64,000 bases of DNA from an uncultured Peptostreptococcaceae bacterium. GTDB lineage: Bacteria; Bacillota; Clostridia; Peptostreptococcales; Anaerovoracaceae. The notes under the pieces were generated by a model, which saw only the letters and a program-made list of their open reading frames with translations, was not told where the DNA came from and ran no database searches. This document shows positions 35,281 through 44,593 of the stretch, piece after piece. Where the stretch lies: contig CAJOKT010000004.1 of assembly GCA_905235115.1 (NCBI GenBank), positions 1 to 64,000 on the forward strand. The letters run 5' to 3'. Each line of letters opens with the position of its first letter. The stretch's first letter is position 1. The position numbers were made by a program, and so were the translations under genes.

Positions 35281-35895
35281 ATGAGTTACACTGGCGCAAA
35301 AAACATCATACTGGCCTCCGGTTCCCCAAGAAGGCTGGAGATAATGCGGACCCACGGAACGGAGCCCCTGGTGATCCCCGCGGACTGCGACGAAACGGTG
35401 CCTCCCTACACCGACGTGAGGAATGTCCCCATGGAGATCGCGGCGAGAAAAGCCCACGCGGTCATGGACAGACTGTCCCGGGAAGTGTGTTTTGCGCTTC
35501 CTGAGGAACCTGTCATAGTTGCGGCAGATACCATAGTCTATCAGGGAGAGATCCCCGGCCGGGGTGTGATCATGGGAAAGCCTCGGGATCATGAGGACGG
35601 CCGGAAGATGCTCACTTCCTTAAGGGGAACTCACCACTTCGTCATCACGGGAGTATGCATGATATTCACGTCCACGGGAGAGGAAAGGGTCTTCTCGGAC
35701 TTGACCCGGGTGTGGTTCAAATATTATACTGATGATGAATTAAACAGTTATCTTTTGACGGACGAAGCCTATGACAAGGCCGGCGCATATGCGGTCCAGG
35801 GCACCTTCGGCAGGTATGTTGAACGCCTGGAAGGCGACTTTGAGAACGTCATGGGGCTTCCCTGGTACAGAATAGAGGAGGAATTATCAAAATGA
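35281..35895 (+). CDS. maf: Maf family nucleoside triphosphate pyrophosphatase
   Basis: Hydrolyses non-canonical or modified nucleotides (dTTP/UTP or 7-methyl-GTP types). The 204-residue protein has the substrate loop ILASGSPRRLEIM, the catalytic PVIVAADTIVYQ block and the GKPRDHEDGRKMLTSLRGTHH stretch, with YAVQGTFGRYVERLEGDF near the end. There is no ribosome site before the ATG, and the promoter suggests a leaderless message. Its TGA overlaps the mscL ATG (ATGA). Confidence 0.93.
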   Translation: MSYTGAKNIILASGSPRRLEIMRTHGTEPLVIPADCDETVPPYTDVRNVPMEIAARKAHAVMDRLSREVCFALPEEPVIVAADTIVYQGEIPGRGVIMGKPRDHEDGRKMLTSLRGTHHFVITGVCMIFTSTGEERVFSDLTRVWFKYYTDDELNSYLLTDEAYDKAGAYAVQGTFGRYVERLEGDFENVMGLPWYRIEEELSK

Positions 35896-36287
35896 AAAAC
35901 TTCGTAAAGGAATTCAAGGAATTTATTTCAAAGGGCAACGTGATGACCATGGCCGTAGGCATCATCATCGGCGGCGCTTTCACAGCCATCATCAACTCTC
36001 TCGTGGCTGACGTGGTGAGCCCCATCATCGGTCTCATCCTCGGCGGAAAAGACTTCTCCGCCCTGTCCTTTGGCATCGGCGACGCTCAGATCATGTACGG
36101 CAACTTCATCAATGCCATCGTCACATTCCTGCTGACTGCAATCGTGCTCTTCTTCATAGTAAAGGCTTTCAACAGGTTTGAAGAGCTCAAGAAGAAGGAA
36201 GAGGCAGAAGAAGAGGCCCCGGCAGAACCGGAGCCCTCTGATGAAGCTAAGCTTTTGGTCGAGATCAGAGATCTTCTTAAGAAGTAA
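35892..36287 (+). CDS. mscL: Large-conductance mechanosensitive channel
   Basis: Pentameric channel that opens under membrane tension during hypo-osmotic shock. The 131 residues show the N-terminal KEFKEFISKGNVMTMAVGII helix (TM1), the loop GGKDFSALSFGI, TM2 (ITFLLTAIVLFFIVKAF) and a charged C-terminal helix rich in Glu that ends EIRDLLKK. AGAGGAGG upstream and the ATGA overlap with maf support coupled translation. Confidence 0.96.
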   Translation: MKNFVKEFKEFISKGNVMTMAVGIIIGGAFTAIINSLVADVVSPIIGLILGGKDFSALSFGIGDAQIMYGNFINAIVTFLLTAIVLFFIVKAFNRFEELKKKEEAEEEAPAEPEPSDEAKLLVEIRDLLKK

Positions 36288-36957
36288 ATACCTCGCATTC
36301 GAAGTTGGCTTCGCCCGAGGCCTTATACATGCAGAAATACCAGGCGCCTTCTTTAAGGAGGCGCTTTATTGTAAGTTCCTCATCATAGAACGCTTCCTTC
36401 ATGAAGTGCAGCCTGATCTCTCTGAGGAACTTCCCCTCAGCAAGTTCAGGCACCCACTCCTCCACGTGCTCAAGGTATTTCACGTTGTTCATGTGACCGT
36501 TGTCGTCCATGTACTCCCTGCCCACCTTGAAGGTGCCCAGGGTCTCCATGTTTTTTTCATCTTCAGAAGTGATCTTGAATTTTCGGTCTCCGAAGGGATT
36601 CCTGTATTTGGCCAGGGTGTAGTTCTTCATGCTCAGTTCCTTAGCCTTTAATATTTTGCGTGATCTCATATTGACCAGAGACCATATGGAGGATGAGAAT
36701 GCCACCTGCTCTTCCCCTGCCTTTGCCTCGTATATTCTCAGAAGCGATGCCCTGTCCGACGGGCAGGCATTGGATGTGTAGGTGATGTCCTCATCAGCCT
36801 CCACCGCTCTGTTGATCTTAAGGTCGATGCGGTTTACCATGAGCGCGATGCTTCTGTCCAGAAGATCGTCCACGGAAGGCCTGTCATGTTCCATCTGTAT
36901 CCTTCCTGCCTCCTGAAGCTCATGTAGTATCTGTGATGCTTTTAAAAATTCCGTCAT
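36277..36957 (-). CDS. Acyl-ACP thioesterase (FatA/FatB-like)
   Basis: A 226-residue double hot-dog acyl-ACP thioesterase, releasing fatty acids from acyl carrier protein. The second half has the conserved DDNGHMNNVKYLEHVEEW block, containing the Asn and His of the active site. The first half (SLVNMRSRKILKAKELSM) supports the family. Its 3' end overlaps mscL convergently by 11 bp, with no terminator between. Confidence 0.9.
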   Translation of the reverse strand: MTEFLKASQILHELQEAGRIQMEHDRPSVDDLLDRSIALMVNRIDLKINRAVEADEDITYTSNACPSDRASLLRIYEAKAGEEQVAFSSSIWSLVNMRSRKILKAKELSMKNYTLAKYRNPFGDRKFKITSEDEKNMETLGTFKVGREYMDDNGHMNNVKYLEHVEEWVPELAEGKFLREIRLHFMKEAFYDEELTIKRLLKEGAWYFCMYKASGEANFECEVFTS

Positions 36958-36981
36958 TTCCTGCGTAGTACCTTTCCTAAT

Positions 36982-37734
36982 TTATATATTCAGGTCCAGT
37001 TCCACCGGGCAGTGGTCCGAACCCATTATGTCTGTATGGATCTTTGCGTCCTCTATCCGGTCCTTCAGGGCTTCCGAACAGATGAAGTAGTCGATCCTCC
37101 ATCCCGTGTTCCTCTCCCTGGCCCTGAAGCGGTATGACCACCAGGAGTAGGTCACGGTGTCCGGGTATAGATATCTGAAGGTGTCGATGAAGCCGCTTGA
37201 GAGAAGCTCAGTCATCTTGCCTCTCTCCTCGTCAGTGAATCCCGCGTTTCTGTGATTGGTCCCGGGGTTCTTTATGTCGATCTCCTTATGGGCAACGTTG
37301 AGATCTCCGCAAAAAACCACAGGCTTGGTTTTTTCCAGTTCCTTCTGGTAGTTTCTGAAGGCATCCTCCCACCTCATGCGGTAGTCCAGACGTTTCAGCT
37401 CGTCCTGGGAATTGGGGGCGTAGACATCAGTCAGCCAGAAGTCCTCGAACTCCAGGGTAAGCACCCGGCCCTCGTGGTCGTGCTCATCTATACCCATGCC
37501 GCGTCTTACGCTTAGCGGTTCCTCCTTGGTGAAAACGGCTGTTCCGGAGTAACCCTTCTTCTCCGCGTAATTCCAGTAGCAGTGGTAACCTTCCGGCCGG
37601 AAGTCTATCTGTCCCTCCTGAAGCTTCGTCTCCTGAAGGCAGAAGCAGTCCGCGTCAAGACCGGTGAATACCTCCATAAAATTCTTGCCCATGACGGCTC
37701 TCAGGCCGTTCACGTTCCATGAGATCAGTTTCAT
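36982..37734 (-). CDS. xth: Exodeoxyribonuclease III
   Basis: AP endonuclease and 3'-5' exonuclease for base excision repair. The 250 residues include [10 protein letters not shown], the metal-binding CLQETKL, a [12 protein letters not shown] block, the catalytic [16 protein letters not shown] and the closing [11 protein letters not shown]. All key Asp, Glu, Asn and His residues of the family are present. It lies 24 bp upstream of the thioesterase gene on the same strand. Confidence 0.96.
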   Translation of the reverse strand: MKLISWNVNGLRAVMGKNFMEVFTGLDADCFCLQETKLQEGQIDFRPEGYHCYWNYAEKKGYSGTAVFTKEEPLSVRRGMGIDEHDHEGRVLTLEFEDFWLTDVYAPNSQDELKRLDYRMRWEDAFRNYQKELEKTKPVVFCGDLNVAHKEIDIKNPGTNHRNAGFTDEERGKMTELLSSGFIDTFRYLYPDTVTYSWWSYRFRARERNTGWRIDYFICSEALKDRIEDAKIHTDIMGSDHCPVELDLNI

Positions 37735-37743
37735 AAAATGTCC

Positions 37744-37772
37744 TTGAAATTGTGATTCCTTTATGATAATAT
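37744..37772 (+). promoter_or_regulatory. Promoter of tRNA-Pro
   Basis: TTGAAA (37744-37749) and TAATAT (37767-37772), 17-bp spacer, ending 13 bp before the mature tRNA. Confidence 0.7.
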
Positions 37773-37785
37773 ACCTATTGTTCGT

Positions 37786-37862
<77 letters not shown>

Positions 37863-37867
37863 CGAGA

Positions 37868-37896
37868 TGAAAACCGATCCCTGTGACCGGTTTTTA
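37868..37896. terminator. Bidirectional terminator between tRNA-Pro and the ABC exporter
   Basis: AAAACCG/CGGTTTT arms around an 11-base interior, followed by TTTTTAATTT on the plus strand and TTTTCATCT on the minus strand. Confidence 0.75.
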
Positions 37897-37905
37897 ATTT
37901 AAGTT

Positions 37906-39825
37906 TCAATCCTCGTAAAGCTCCGGATGATCCGGATCTGTCCAGGTCCTTTCCCCCTCAGTGTAGCCGCTCTGTGCAACCTTTTCCCTTAAGCGGTCCG
38001 AAGTCTCCCCTGCACTCTGGAACTGAGTCGTGTAAAGTTCAGTGTACACCCCGCCTTGTCCCACCAGCTGGGAATGCTGCCCTCTCTCCACTATCTCTCC
38101 GTCCTTGACCACCAGGATCTCGTCCGCCGCAAGTATGGTTGAAAGTCTGTGTGCTATGAGGATGCTGGTCCTCTCCTTTATGATGGGCTCTATGGCCTCC
38201 TGTATCTTCTTTTCGGAAATGGAATCGAGAGCGGACGTAGCCTCGTCGAAGATCAGAAGCGACGGATCTTTCAAAAGGACTCTCGCTATGGATATTCTCT
38301 GCTTCTCTCCTCCCGAAAGCTTCAATCCCCTGTTTCCCACCTCTGTATCGAGGCCCTTTTCCTGAGAGCTTACAAAATCATAGATGTTGGCCTTCTTGAG
38401 AGCCTCGATCATGTCCTCCTCTGTCGCCTCAGGATCAGCGTACTGAAGGTTTTCTCTGATGGTGCCGTTGAAGAGATATGTCTCCTGAGACACCACACCC
38501 ACGTTCTTTCTCAGGAATTCCAGGCTCAGCTCTCTTACGTCGACTCCGTCGAATGTGACGGAGCCTTCGTTTACGTCATAGAGTCTGGGAATAAGATTGA
38601 TGATGGTGCTCTTGCCTGAACCGGAGGGACCGACGATTGCGATGCTCCTGCCGCTGTTCAGTTTGAAGCTGATATCCTTCAGATTGAGTTTCGAACCGTC
38701 ATAGGAGAAGTTCACGTTTTTGAACTCCACCTCTCCCGTGTTGGCCTTGGGTGTGACCGGCTCTTCCGGCTCCTGTATCTCAACAGGCATGTCGAAATAC
38801 TCGAAGACCCTGGTGAACATGGCCATGGACCTCATCCAGTCCACCTGGATGTTCAGGAGGCCGTTCACGGGCATGTATGTTTTGCCCAGAAGAGCCACCA
38901 GAGCGGTGATCTCTCCCACGGTCAGATCCGAATCGTACTTCATGATCAGGATGCCGCCCATGAGATACAGAAGCATGGGTCCGATGCTGGTCACGGTGTT
39001 CAGCACCACGAAGAACCATCTGCCTGCCATCCTCTCCCTTATGTTCAGCCTGATCATCTTCTCGTTGACAGTCCTGTATTTCTCGTATTCCTGGTCTTCT
39101 TTGCCGAAAAGCTTCACCAAAAGCTGACCGCTTACAGAAAGAGTCTCGTTCAGTATTCCGTTGACCTGGTCATTGGCTTCCTGGGCCTCACGGGTGATGG
39201 TCCACCTGGTCTTGCCGGCCCACCTGGTGGGGAACACAAAGAGGGGTATCACCGCTATTCCCAGAAGGGCCATTATCCAGTTCATCCTGAACATGGCCAC
39301 CAGGGCGAAAACCAGAGTTATGCTGTTGGACAAAATGCTTCTGAAGGTACCTGTGATCACAGACTCCACGCCGCTGATGTCCGAGGTCATCCTTGTTATG
39401 ATATCCCCCTGGTTGTTGGTGGTGAAGAACCTCTGAGACATCTTCTGAAGATGCCTGAACATCTGGTTTCTCATGTCGAATGCGATGTGCTGGGCGATCC
39501 ATGTGTTGATGTAGTTTTCCGCCACACCTATGAGATTGCCTCCCAGGGTCACCAGAAGTGATGCCACTATGTAGGTGATGAGCATCTCCATGTTTTTTGC
39601 GATGAGGCCCTCATCCACGATCTTTCCCGTGAAGATCGACGGAAGCAGTCCGAACACCGATGATATGACAATGCATACCAATACCAGCAGGAACTGTTTC
39701 CAATATGGTTTCAGATAGGAAAACACCCTGCTCACAAGAGCCTTGGTGATCTTTGGCTGTGAAGCCTTTTCTTCTTCAGTCAGGTAGTGTCCGCCTGGAC
39801 CTCCCATTCTTCCTCCGGGTGGCAT
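37906..39825 (-). CDS. ABC exporter, fused permease and ATPase
   Basis: A 639-residue half-transporter of the MsbA/LmrA type, probably acting as a dimer. After a glycine/proline-rich start, six membrane helices cover about 45-330 (QFLLVLVCIVISSVFGLLPS first). The ATPase has Walker A GPSGSGKST, Q-loop SQETYLF, signature LSGGEKQRISIAR, Walker B LLIFDEATSALD and the H-loop IAHRLST. A short acidic/basic C-terminal extension follows. The substrate cannot be read. It ends one base before the LOG-family gene begins upstream. Confidence 0.94.
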   Translation of the reverse strand: MPPGGRMGGPGGHYLTEEEKASQPKITKALVSRVFSYLKPYWKQFLLVLVCIVISSVFGLLPSIFTGKIVDEGLIAKNMEMLITYIVASLLVTLGGNLIGVAENYINTWIAQHIAFDMRNQMFRHLQKMSQRFFTTNNQGDIITRMTSDISGVESVITGTFRSILSNSITLVFALVAMFRMNWIMALLGIAVIPLFVFPTRWAGKTRWTITREAQEANDQVNGILNETLSVSGQLLVKLFGKEDQEYEKYRTVNEKMIRLNIRERMAGRWFFVVLNTVTSIGPMLLYLMGGILIMKYDSDLTVGEITALVALLGKTYMPVNGLLNIQVDWMRSMAMFTRVFEYFDMPVEIQEPEEPVTPKANTGEVEFKNVNFSYDGSKLNLKDISFKLNSGRSIAIVGPSGSGKSTIINLIPRLYDVNEGSVTFDGVDVRELSLEFLRKNVGVVSQETYLFNGTIRENLQYADPEATEEDMIEALKKANIYDFVSSQEKGLDTEVGNRGLKLSGGEKQRISIARVLLKDPSLLIFDEATSALDSISEKKIQEAIEPIIKERTSILIAHRLSTILAADEILVVKDGEIVERGQHSQLVGQGGVYTELYTTQFQSAGETSDRLREKVAQSGYTEGERTWTDPDHPELYED

Positions 39826-39826
39826 G

Positions 39827-40375
39827 TCAGTCCTCCTCGTATTTCGCCTCTAAGTAGTCGAGAAGTTCACCCGTGTCTACGAAGATCCCGAATATCTCAT
39901 TGACGGTCACACCGGCGAATCTCCTCTCAATTGCCTGGTCTATAAGGGCGCTGAGCGCATCGTAATACCCATCCGTGTTCAGGATGGCTACAGGTTTATC
40001 CATCTGCGAAAGCTGCTTCAGAGTCAGAGCCTGCAGAAGCTCCTCGAATGTCCCGAGACCTCCGGGCACAGCTATGAAGGCGTCCGCCTCCCTCTCCATG
40101 ATGTTCTTTCTCTCGGACATGTCGTCGGTGAAGATGAACTCATCGCATTCCTGGTGAAGGATCCCCGGCCGGTCAAAAAACCTGGGCGCCACCCCAAGGG
40201 ACTTCCCCCCGGCTGACTCCAGCCCTCTGACGCAGGCTCCCATGAGCCCGTTTTCCCCGCCGCCGAAGATGAGGCTGTGGCCCCTTTCGGCCATCTCACG
40301 CCCCAGGCGGAAGGCTTCATCGTAAAACACCTGATCCAGCTCAGGGCTGGACGATCCGTAGACGCATATCTTCAC
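39827..40375 (-). CDS. LOG-family (TIGR00730) Rossmann protein
   Basis: A 182-residue protein of the LOG family, whose studied members release the base from cytokinin or other nucleoside 5'-monophosphates. The signature pair is visible: GGGENGLMGACVRG near residue 38 and the catalytic/phosphate motif PGGLGTFEELLQAL near 103. The start overlaps the recX stop by four bases. Confidence 0.92.
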   Translation of the reverse strand: MKICVYGSSSPELDQVFYDEAFRLGREMAERGHSLIFGGGENGLMGACVRGLESAGGKSLGVAPRFFDRPGILHQECDEFIFTDDMSERKNIMEREADAFIAVPGGLGTFEELLQALTLKQLSQMDKPVAILNTDGYYDALSALIDQAIERRFAGVTVNEIFGIFVDTGELLDYLEAKYEED

Positions 40376-40905
40376 TCTGTATCCTCTTTTCTAAGGTCCC
40401 TGATCTTTCCAATGACGTACCAGCAGGTTCCCGTGTCGTATCCCAGAGAACCCAGTCTCCTTGCCACCCGGCCAAGAAAGCTGTCATTTACCTCCTTGCC
40501 CCGGGCGATGTGCTTATCATACAAGTCCATGCCCACTTTAAGGGCCACGGTCCTCTCGTCCTCTTCAAGACCCGTGTCCTGAAATTCATCGGATTCAAAA
40601 AACCTGCCCAGCATATCCTCAGCGGTATCCCGTCCGATCCCCTTTTCTCCAAGGCCGCGTATGATCCTTTCCAGGGACCAGTTCTTCCTGCGGCACTTCT
40701 TGTAGAACTCAATTGCGTACCTTTCGTCATCCAGGTACCTGTATTCCTTGAGTTCCTCTATGACGGAATCCACCTCTTCAGGATCGAAGTCCAGTTCCAG
40801 AAGGGACTTCCTGAGTTCCCGGGCCGTCCGCATGGAGTAGTTCAGCTTGGCGAGAGCCGCATCCATGCAGGATCTGTTTTGCGCCTTACTGGGTGAAGAC
40901 GACAT
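40372..40905 (-). CDS. recX: Regulatory protein RecX
   Basis: RecX modulates RecA filaments. From ATG 40905 (177 residues), preceded by GGGGAGGACGATC, the protein shows the three-helix repeats of the family: LNYSMRTARELRKSLLE, EYRYLDDERYAIEFYKKCRR and LGEKGIGRDTAEDMLGRFF. The frame is open further into the upstream gene, but the ribosome site fixes this start, leaving a 20-bp overlap with it. RecA is not in the window. Confidence 0.9.
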   Translation of the reverse strand: MSSSPSKAQNRSCMDAALAKLNYSMRTARELRKSLLELDFDPEEVDSVIEELKEYRYLDDERYAIEFYKKCRRKNWSLERIIRGLGEKGIGRDTAEDMLGRFFESDEFQDTGLEEDERTVALKVGMDLYDKHIARGKEVNDSFLGRVARRLGSLGYDTGTCWYVIGKIRDLRKEDTE

Positions 40906-41461
40906 GATCGTCCTCCCCTTCCGTGCAGTAGGCCAGGAAAATACCCGGGCCGATAGGCTCATCCTTCACGTAGACCTTGCGTCCGGTGCCCGGCATCTCC
41001 GCCTCTATCTTCAGGAAGCCGTCATCTCCCACGAAGTCCGGCATCTCAGAGTAGACACCTTCTCCGGTGAATTTGCCGAGGGCTTCCCTGTGAGTCCATA
41101 TCCTGAAAAAACCCTCCAGGCCGTATCTGTCGCAGAATGCCTGTTCATTGGGTGTAAAGTACCTCTGCATGATCTTGTTATATCTTCTCTCGCTGATCTC
41201 CCTTGAGACCTGAATATCGATACCGCAGGGAGCAGTGCCCACCATACATACCCAAAGAAGCCCGGAGTGGCTCACGCTGAAATCCACATCCAGGCCTTCC
41301 ATGTATGGTTTGCCCTTTTCAGTTTCCTTCCTGACGTTCACGGCCTCATCAAAAGCGATGCCCGCCGCATCACAGTATGCCTTAACGGCATCCTGCGCCA
41401 AACGGCGGGACAGATCATCCTTGGAAGTATCACCCTCGTAAACGAAGACCCTGTATTCCAT
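40886..41461 (-). CDS. 4'-phosphopantetheinyl transferase (Sfp type)
   Basis: Transfers phosphopantetheine from CoA to carrier proteins. The 191-residue protein has the Sfp-type motifs: KPYMEGLDVDFSVSHSG, CGIDIQVSREIS with the metal-binding Asp, and FFRIWTHREALGKFTGEG, a variant of the usual W-x-x-KE-A block in which Lys is replaced by His. The length is nearer the Sfp family than the short AcpS. No polyketide or peptide synthase genes are nearby. Its start overlaps the stop of the TrpR-like gene. Confidence 0.87.
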   Translation of the reverse strand: MEYRVFVYEGDTSKDDLSRRLAQDAVKAYCDAAGIAFDEAVNVRKETEKGKPYMEGLDVDFSVSHSGLLWVCMVGTAPCGIDIQVSREISERRYNKIMQRYFTPNEQAFCDRYGLEGFFRIWTHREALGKFTGEGVYSEMPDFVGDDGFLKIEAEMPGTGRKVYVKDEPIGPGIFLAYCTEGEDDHVVFTQ

Positions 41462-41766
41462 CAGTCCTCTTCCTCTTCCTCGAGTCTTTCCAGTATCCTT
41501 CTGTATCCGTCAGCGCCGTACCTCAAGCACTTGTTGATCCTGGAAATGGTGGCAGTGGACGCGTTGGTCTCCGCCTCTATCTCCTCATAGGTCTCTCTCT
41601 TGTAAAGCAGCTTGGCCACCTTAAGCCTCTGCGCTATTGAATACAGTTCGTTCACAGTACAGATGTCCTCAAAAAATCTGTAGCAGTCCTCTTCATCCTC
41701 CAGTACGAGGATCGCCTTGAACAGTTCATCGATATCTTCTGACTTGAACTTGGATTCGTATGCCAT
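41461..41766 (-). CDS. YerC/TrpR-related DNA-binding protein
   Basis: A 101-residue helix-turn-helix protein of the TrpR/YerC superfamily. The DNA-binding segment is RLKVAKLLYKRETYEEIEAE then TNASTATISRINKCLRYG. The C-terminus is a run of Glu/Asp. YerC is often beside recJ-like or pcrA genes in Bacillota; its target is unknown. It overlaps the next gene by one base (stop/start ATG A). Confidence 0.88.
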   Translation of the reverse strand: MAYESKFKSEDIDELFKAILVLEDEEDCYRFFEDICTVNELYSIAQRLKVAKLLYKRETYEEIEAETNASTATISRINKCLRYGADGYRRILERLEEEEED

Positions 41767-41829
41767 CAGAACCTCCTTCTCACTTTTACGCTTTATAATC
41801 TAAAAGTATTATATATCTTTTGCCCGCCC

Positions 41830-43476
41830 TTAGTCAATGATGTTTTCAGCCATGAACTGAAGTCTTTTTCTTCCCTGCCACACCTGAGTCTCGAGGGTAC
41901 CTGTTGCGCTGATCCTCCTGCCGGGCCGCAAAACATCCCTGAACTCCTCTGCTCTTCTGAAGAGCACGCAGTTAAGGGTCTCTCCTCCCGTGCCCCTGAA
42001 AGTGAACCGGACATGCTGCCCCTCGTCACCCATGTACCTCACGTCGGTGACGATGCCGCCCTTCACCAGGAAAGAAGGTCTCTTGTTGTCCTGGCCGAAG
42101 GGCTCCAGGAGACTGATCTCATCTGCCAGTTCCATCCTGCAGTCTCCTACTTCAGCTTCCAGGTCCCAGGGATACTTCTTCTCAAAGATATCCGGATCAC
42201 TCAGCCTGATCTCTTCGATGTCATTTATAAGTCCCTTTCTGAGCTCCGGGAGATTCTCTCTTGCTATGGTAAAGCCGCAGGCCTTGGCGTGCCCGCCGAA
42301 CTTGGCGAATAGACTGTCGTATTTTTTAAGCATGTCGTAAAGGCTTATGCCGTCTATGCTTCTGCCGGTGCCCTTGAGATAACCTTCCTCCTGGGTGTTC
42401 ATGCAGATTATGCAGGGACGGTTGTATGTCTCCTTGATCTTGCCCGCAACAATGCCCGCGATCCCTTCATGGGCGTCCGGGCACTCTATGAGTTTGAAGT
42501 CGCCCTGATCCATGAGTCTCACGCACTTCACGTAGGTCTCCTGCTGGATGTACTTTCTTCTGTCGTTCAGGGAGTTCAGCTGTTCAGCCATCTCTCTTAT
42601 GCCCGGGTCTCCTTCCCGGGCGGTGAGGAGCCTCACTCCCAGAGAAGCGTCTCCCAGCCTGCCTGCGGCGTTTAAGTGGGGTACCAGAATGAAGCCTGCG
42701 TCCTCTGATGTAAGGTTCCCGGGCTCAAGACCGCACACCCTGATAAGCTCTCTTATGCCGGGACGGTTACCGGAATTCAGAGTTCTCAGCCCGTACTTCA
42801 CAAGGGTCCTGTTTTCGTCTGTAAGGGGCATCATGTCGCCGATGGTACCGATGGCCACCAGGTCCAGAACCTCGGCCAGAACCGATTTCGGAAAGTCTGA
42901 CTTCATTCTGAGAGCCTGGCTCAGCTTGAAGGCCACTCCGCATCCGCAAAGCCCTTCGAATGGGTATATGCTTCCCGGTTTCTTGGGGTCTATGAGGAGA
43001 CAGTGGGCCATGCGTTCAGTGATGTTGTGGTGGTCCGTCACCAGTATTTTCATGCCCATTTCCTCTGCGTACCTCGCCTCATCCTCGGAGACCGCTCCGC
43101 AGTCCACGGTTATGATCAGGCCGAAACCTCTGTCATGGATGGACTTGATGGCATCCATGTTCAGGCCGTAGCCCTCGTCGAACCTGGATGGGATATAGTA
43201 GTCCAGATCCTCTTCCCTGCCCTTCATGAGATGGCCTAGAACAGTGAGCATTAGAGCTGTGGCGGTCATGCCGTCTGCATCATAGTCTCCGTATATCATG
43301 ATGCGTGTGCCGGAGGCTATTTCACGCAATATAAGATCCGCGCCCTCTTCCATGTCAGGAAGAAGGAACGGATCATATGTTTTCCTGGGCGTCGGAGACA
43401 GAAACTCCTCAATGTCCTCCTGAGAAGTGATGCCCCGCATATCCAAAAGTTTTAGAGTGATCTGGCTTAATTCCAT
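41830..43476 (-). CDS. recJ: Single-strand DNA exonuclease RecJ, short form
   Basis: 5'-3' single-strand exonuclease of the DHH family. Visible: IMIYGDYDADGMTATALML, FGLIITVDCGAVS, VTDHHNITERM (DHH), a DHHA1 domain with HEGIAGIVAGKIKE and FGGHAKACGFTI, and an OB-fold end. At 548 residues it is close to the Gram-negative length, without the extra C-terminal domain of B. subtilis RecJ (786). Its N-terminus lacks about 30 residues seen elsewhere. Confidence 0.94.
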   Translation of the reverse strand: MELSQITLKLLDMRGITSQEDIEEFLSPTPRKTYDPFLLPDMEEGADLILREIASGTRIMIYGDYDADGMTATALMLTVLGHLMKGREEDLDYYIPSRFDEGYGLNMDAIKSIHDRGFGLIITVDCGAVSEDEARYAEEMGMKILVTDHHNITERMAHCLLIDPKKPGSIYPFEGLCGCGVAFKLSQALRMKSDFPKSVLAEVLDLVAIGTIGDMMPLTDENRTLVKYGLRTLNSGNRPGIRELIRVCGLEPGNLTSEDAGFILVPHLNAAGRLGDASLGVRLLTAREGDPGIREMAEQLNSLNDRRKYIQQETYVKCVRLMDQGDFKLIECPDAHEGIAGIVAGKIKETYNRPCIICMNTQEEGYLKGTGRSIDGISLYDMLKKYDSLFAKFGGHAKACGFTIARENLPELRKGLINDIEEIRLSDPDIFEKKYPWDLEAEVGDCRMELADEISLLEPFGQDNKRPSFLVKGGIVTDVRYMGDEGQHVRFTFRGTGGETLNCVLFRRAEEFRDVLRPGRRISATGTLETQVWQGRKRLQFMAENIID

Positions 43477-43482
43477 CTTAGT

Positions 43483-44565
43483 TTAGAAGTATTGGAGCGG
43501 ATCCACATACTCGCCGTTGAGACGCACCTCAAAGTGGAGGTGGGGACCGGTGGAAACTCCGGTGGAGCCTACTCTTGCGATGAGCTGGCCTCTGGAGACC
43601 TCCTGCCCCTGTGAAACGCAGAGGGCTGAGGCGTGGCCGTAGAGAGTAACTATTCCGCTGCCGTGGTCGATCATGACGCAGTTTCCGTATCCCTGATACC
43701 ACTGAGCAAGAATGACCTTGCCTGATGCGGCGGCGATGATGTCAGCTCCGGTGTAGGCTGAGATGTCTATTCCGGTGTGGAACTTCCAGGTCCCGTACAA
43801 CGGATGATACCTGTATCCAAAGGAGTATGTGATGTAATGCGATGAGGGACAGGGCCATGTGAAGGCGCCGCCTCCATATTTTCTCTGTTCGTCCTGCAGT
43901 CTCTTGATCTCAGAGATCAGAGCATCGGCCTGTGCCTTGAGTTCATCCTCCTGTTTCTCCAGAAGTTTCTTCTTCTCGTTCAGTTCGGCCTGAAGGACCT
44001 TGGCCTCCTCCTTCTGATCGTTGAGAGTGTCGATCTTCTCACTTAAGGTCACCTTCAGGGCATTGAGTTCCTCCTGCTCCTGATGAAGCCTCTTGAGGAC
44101 GTCCATGTCATTCTGGTAGACCTTCTGGATCATTTCCACATTGGAGACAAACTCTGATATGCTGTTGGATCCCATGAGCACGTCAAGGAAGCCTACGGAG
44201 CCGTTCTTGTACATTACCACAAGTCTGGCATCCAGGTTCTCCTTCTGAGAGGCGATGTCAGCCTCCTTCTGGGCGATGGCCTTCTGTGTATCTTCGATCT
44301 CTTTTGCGGTAGCGGCAATGGATGCGTTGATGCTGTCCACCCTGTTCTGCGCCGCCTGTATGTCCTTCTTGACCTGGGCCAGTTCGCCTTCCAGCTGTTC
44401 CTGCTGGTCCTTCACGTCGTCCAGCTGGCCTTCCTTCTGATCGATCTGTTCATCATAGGAACCCGCATAGACAGACTCTGTTCCCCCGGGCATCACCGCA
44501 AAGGAAAAAACCATCACGAGTGCCAGTATCAGGACTATCGATCTTTTGATTCTCCTCTTTTTCAT
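43483..44565 (-). CDS. Secreted M23 peptidase with coiled coil (EnvC/CwlO-type partner of FtsEX)
   Basis: A 360-residue peptidoglycan hydrolase or activator. The start at ATG 44565 follows AAAGGGG and gives a clean signal peptide (IKRSIVLILALVMVFSFAV). Residues about 40-250 form a long coiled coil (EQIDQKEGQLDDVKDQQEQL onward). The C-terminal LytM domain has HTGIDISAYTGADI, LYGHASALCVSQGQEV and STGVSTGPHLHFEVRLNG, with the metal His and the HLH motif intact, so catalysis is likely. It follows ftsX directly, which fits activation through the FtsEX complex. Confidence 0.93.
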   Translation of the reverse strand: MKKRRIKRSIVLILALVMVFSFAVMPGGTESVYAGSYDEQIDQKEGQLDDVKDQQEQLEGELAQVKKDIQAAQNRVDSINASIAATAKEIEDTQKAIAQKEADIASQKENLDARLVVMYKNGSVGFLDVLMGSNSISEFVSNVEMIQKVYQNDMDVLKRLHQEQEELNALKVTLSEKIDTLNDQKEEAKVLQAELNEKKKLLEKQEDELKAQADALISEIKRLQDEQRKYGGGAFTWPCPSSHYITYSFGYRYHPLYGTWKFHTGIDISAYTGADIIAAASGKVILAQWYQGYGNCVMIDHGSGIVTLYGHASALCVSQGQEVSRGQLIARVGSTGVSTGPHLHFEVRLNGEYVDPLQYF

Positions 44566-44593
44566 GATCAAATCCCCTTTCTCATCCCCCAAA

